Assembly: GCF_949769255.1 (NCBI RefSeq)
Contig: NZ_OX458329.1
Span: forward strand, 806,001 to 870,000
Origin: Mobiluncus massiliensis
GTDB lineage: Bacteria; Actinomycetota; Actinomycetes; Actinomycetales; Actinomycetaceae
Reading direction: 5' to 3'
Length of the DNA: 64,000 bases
Shown in pieces: positions 62,801 to 64,000 of the stretch (the first letter of the stretch is position 1; every line of letters starts with the position of its first letter). The notes below the pieces were generated by a model. That model worked only from the letters and a program-made list of their open reading frames with translations, had not been told where the DNA came from and searched no databases. The position numbers were made by a program, and so were the translations under genes.

Positions 62801-63085
62801 TTAGGAACCGATGGCCGGTCCCCACTGGTGAGTCTCGATTTCCTGCACGATGCCGTGGACTTGGTTGGGATCGTGTTTCAGATACGTCAACGCTTCCTCC
62901 GGGGTCTCGACGTTCATCAGCAGCAGCGCGCCGGGTTTCTCGGTTTCGTTCATCCAGGCACCGGCGGCCTGAAGTTTCCCGGATTTTTCCAAGTTCCCCA
63001 GGTAAGCCAAATGTTCGGGGCGAATCGTGGCTCGGTCGGCTTCACGGGCGGGGTCATAGTGGTAGATAACAACGACTTTACTCAT
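62801..63085 (-). CDS. YciI-family protein
   Basis: A 94-residue dimeric alpha/beta-barrel-type protein of the YciI/DGPF family. It begins MSKVVVIYHYDPAREADR, with the conserved His/Asp pair in RPEHLAYLGNLEKSGKLQAAGAW, and MNVETPEEALTYLKHDPNQVHGIVQEIETHQW follows. Function in the family is mostly undefined. TAGAAT lies 6 nt before the ATG on the minus strand, so it is probably leaderless. It is divergent from uvrA. Confidence 0.85.
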   Translation of the reverse strand: MSKVVVIYHYDPAREADRATIRPEHLAYLGNLEKSGKLQAAGAWMNETEKPGALLLMNVETPEEALTYLKHDPNQVHGIVQEIETHQWGPAIGS

Positions 63086-63166
63086 AGCTCAATTCTAGGC
63101 ACGTGCCACGCGCAACGAAAACCGGCCCGAATCGTCAGAAACTCCCGGGGGCATTAAACTGAACAG

Positions 63167-64000
63167 GTGCATGAAACTTTGAAAGTCCACGGAGCGCGTG
63201 AACATAATCTCAAGGCCGTCAACGTTGAAATCCCTCGAAATGCCTTGGTGGTGTTTACCGGGTTGTCCGGCTCGGGTAAGTCATCGCTGGCTTTTGACAC
63301 GATTTTTGCCGAAGGGCAGCGCCGTTACGTGGAATCCCTGTCCTCCTATGCCCGGCAGTTCTTGGGGCGGATGGACAAACCTGTGGTGGACTTCATCGAG
63401 GGGCTGTCTCCCGCGGTGTCGATTGACCAAAAGTCCACCTCTCACAATCCGCGCTCTACGGTGGGTACCATCACCGAGATTTACGACTATTTGCGCCTGC
63501 TGTTTGCGCGAGCCGGTACCCAGTACTGTCCCGTGTGTGGCGAGGAAATTACGGCACAGTCTGCGGAACAAATTGTGAACTGGCTGTTCACTTTGGGGGA
63601 GGGGACCCGACTAGAGGTTTTGGCTCCGGTGGTTCGCGGACGTAAAGGCGAGTACTCAGAACTGTTTGCGCAACTGGCCGCCAAGGGTTTTACCCGGATG
63701 CGGGTGGACGGCGAGAATCATCGCCTGGAAGAACCCCCGACTCTCGAAAAACAGCTGAAACACGATATTTCGGTGTCGGTTGACCGGGTCGTCATCCGGG
63801 AAGGTTCGCGTTCTCGCGTGGCGGATTCTATCGAGACTGCCTTGGGGCTAGCAGAAGGACTGGTGGTGGTCGATTTCGTTGACCGCGACCCGGAGGATCC
63901 CGAACGTAGCCGTCGTTTTTCGGAAAAACGAGCCTGTCCGAATAATCATCCGCTGGCTTTGGAAGAAATCGAACCGCGCACGTTTTCCTTTAACGCGCCT
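63167..64000 (+). CDS. uvrA: Excinuclease ABC subunit A, N-terminal part (cut by window edge)
   Basis: The first 278 residues of UvrA run off the end of the window. GTG 63167 gives [20 protein letters not shown]. The first Walker A is [16 protein letters not shown], followed by [21 protein letters not shown] and [23 protein letters not shown], and the first half of a zinc pair in [15 protein letters not shown] (63155-63160) is 6 nt before the GTG with no Shine-Dalgarno, so it is probably leaderless, like uvrB. UvrA scans DNA for damage and loads UvrB. Confidence 0.96.
   Translation, partial: MHETLKVHGAREHNLKAVNVEIPRNALVVFTGLSGSGKSSLAFDTIFAEGQRRYVESLSSYARQFLGRMDKPVVDFIEGLSPAVSIDQKSTSHNPRSTVGTITEIYDYLRLLFARAGTQYCPVCGEEITAQSAEQIVNWLFTLGEGTRLEVLAPVVRGRKGEYSELFAQLAAKGFTRMRVDGENHRLEEPPTLEKQLKHDISVSVDRVVIREGSRSRVADSIETALGLAEGLVVVDFVDRDPEDPERSRRFSEKRACPNNHPLALEEIEPRTFSFNAP

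Noticed and set aside
63281-63684. Minus-strand frames in the last 700 bases
   Set aside because: They are antisense to uvrA, which is open through the window end and carries clear UvrA motifs.
1-64000. CRISPR arrays, insertion sequences, prophage or att sites
   Set aside because: I saw no regularly spaced repeats, transposase or integrase motifs, or long direct repeats flanking the restriction cassette.

Overview
The window reads as a chromosomal segment of a mid-GC actinobacterium. The evidence is a pupylation locus (arc, dop, pup, pafA), an ANTAR response regulator of the PdtaR type, DUF4032 and DUF1846 genes, an SOS box of the CGAAC-N4-GTTCG type, many apparently leaderless genes, and a secreted protease carrying three cell-wall-binding-2 repeats. 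The last feature, with the moderate GC content, points to Actinomycetaceae, most likely Mobiluncus or a close relative. That genus call is an inference from gene content.

Layout. 1-7.4 kb: the start of an acyl-CoA ligase, an Ala-rich protein with a C-terminal membrane hairpin, glutamine synthetase, and a TPP-riboswitch-controlled thiamine ABC transporter (thiBPQ). 7.4-12.3 kb: rraA, a DpnII-type GATC restriction cassette (two methyltransferases plus endonuclease) of lower GC than its surroundings, a further orphan adenine methyltransferase and trmL. 12.4-20.1 kb: a SNF2 helicase, a small unknown protein, tRNA-Leu(GAG), a GNAT acetyltransferase overlapping a MazG-like hydrolase, an FAD oxidoreductase, a small Asp-rich protein and an aldo/keto reductase. 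20.1-28.6 kb: a RecB-like nuclease divergent from trmI-arc-dop-pup-pafA-FKBP-like gene, with no 20S proteasome genes. 28.6-34.2 kb: hisF-hisI-trpC-lgt, a 79-aa gene with its own structured leader and terminator, and SOS-controlled umuDC. 34.3-41.8 kb: alcohol dehydrogenase, divergent DUF1846/DUF4032 genes and an ABC-2 exporter.

41.9-53.2 kb: an unusual tRNA-Leu(CAA) with a short variable loop, pdtaR, a thioesterase, polA, a dicarboxylate symporter, rpsA, glycerate kinase, coaE and uvrB. 53.4-58.7 kb: proline use (putA, putP). 58.7-64 kb: a TerC-family Mn exporter behind what looks like a yybP-ykoY riboswitch, the secreted trypsin-like protease, an SBF-type transporter, a YciI protein and the start of uvrA.

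The points most worth following are: (1) a pupylation locus without prcBA, in which ARC lacks the usual proteasome-docking tail; (2) a Mn-riboswitch candidate whose 3' P1 strand can instead pair perfectly (10 bp) with the terC Shine-Dalgarno; (3) an SOS box lying across the apparent transcription and translation start of umuD; (4) a trypsin-like protease with no propeptide, where signal peptidase cleavage would itself create the activating N-terminus; and (5) a recurrent TANNNT-N6/7-start codon layout that implies many leaderless mRNAs.
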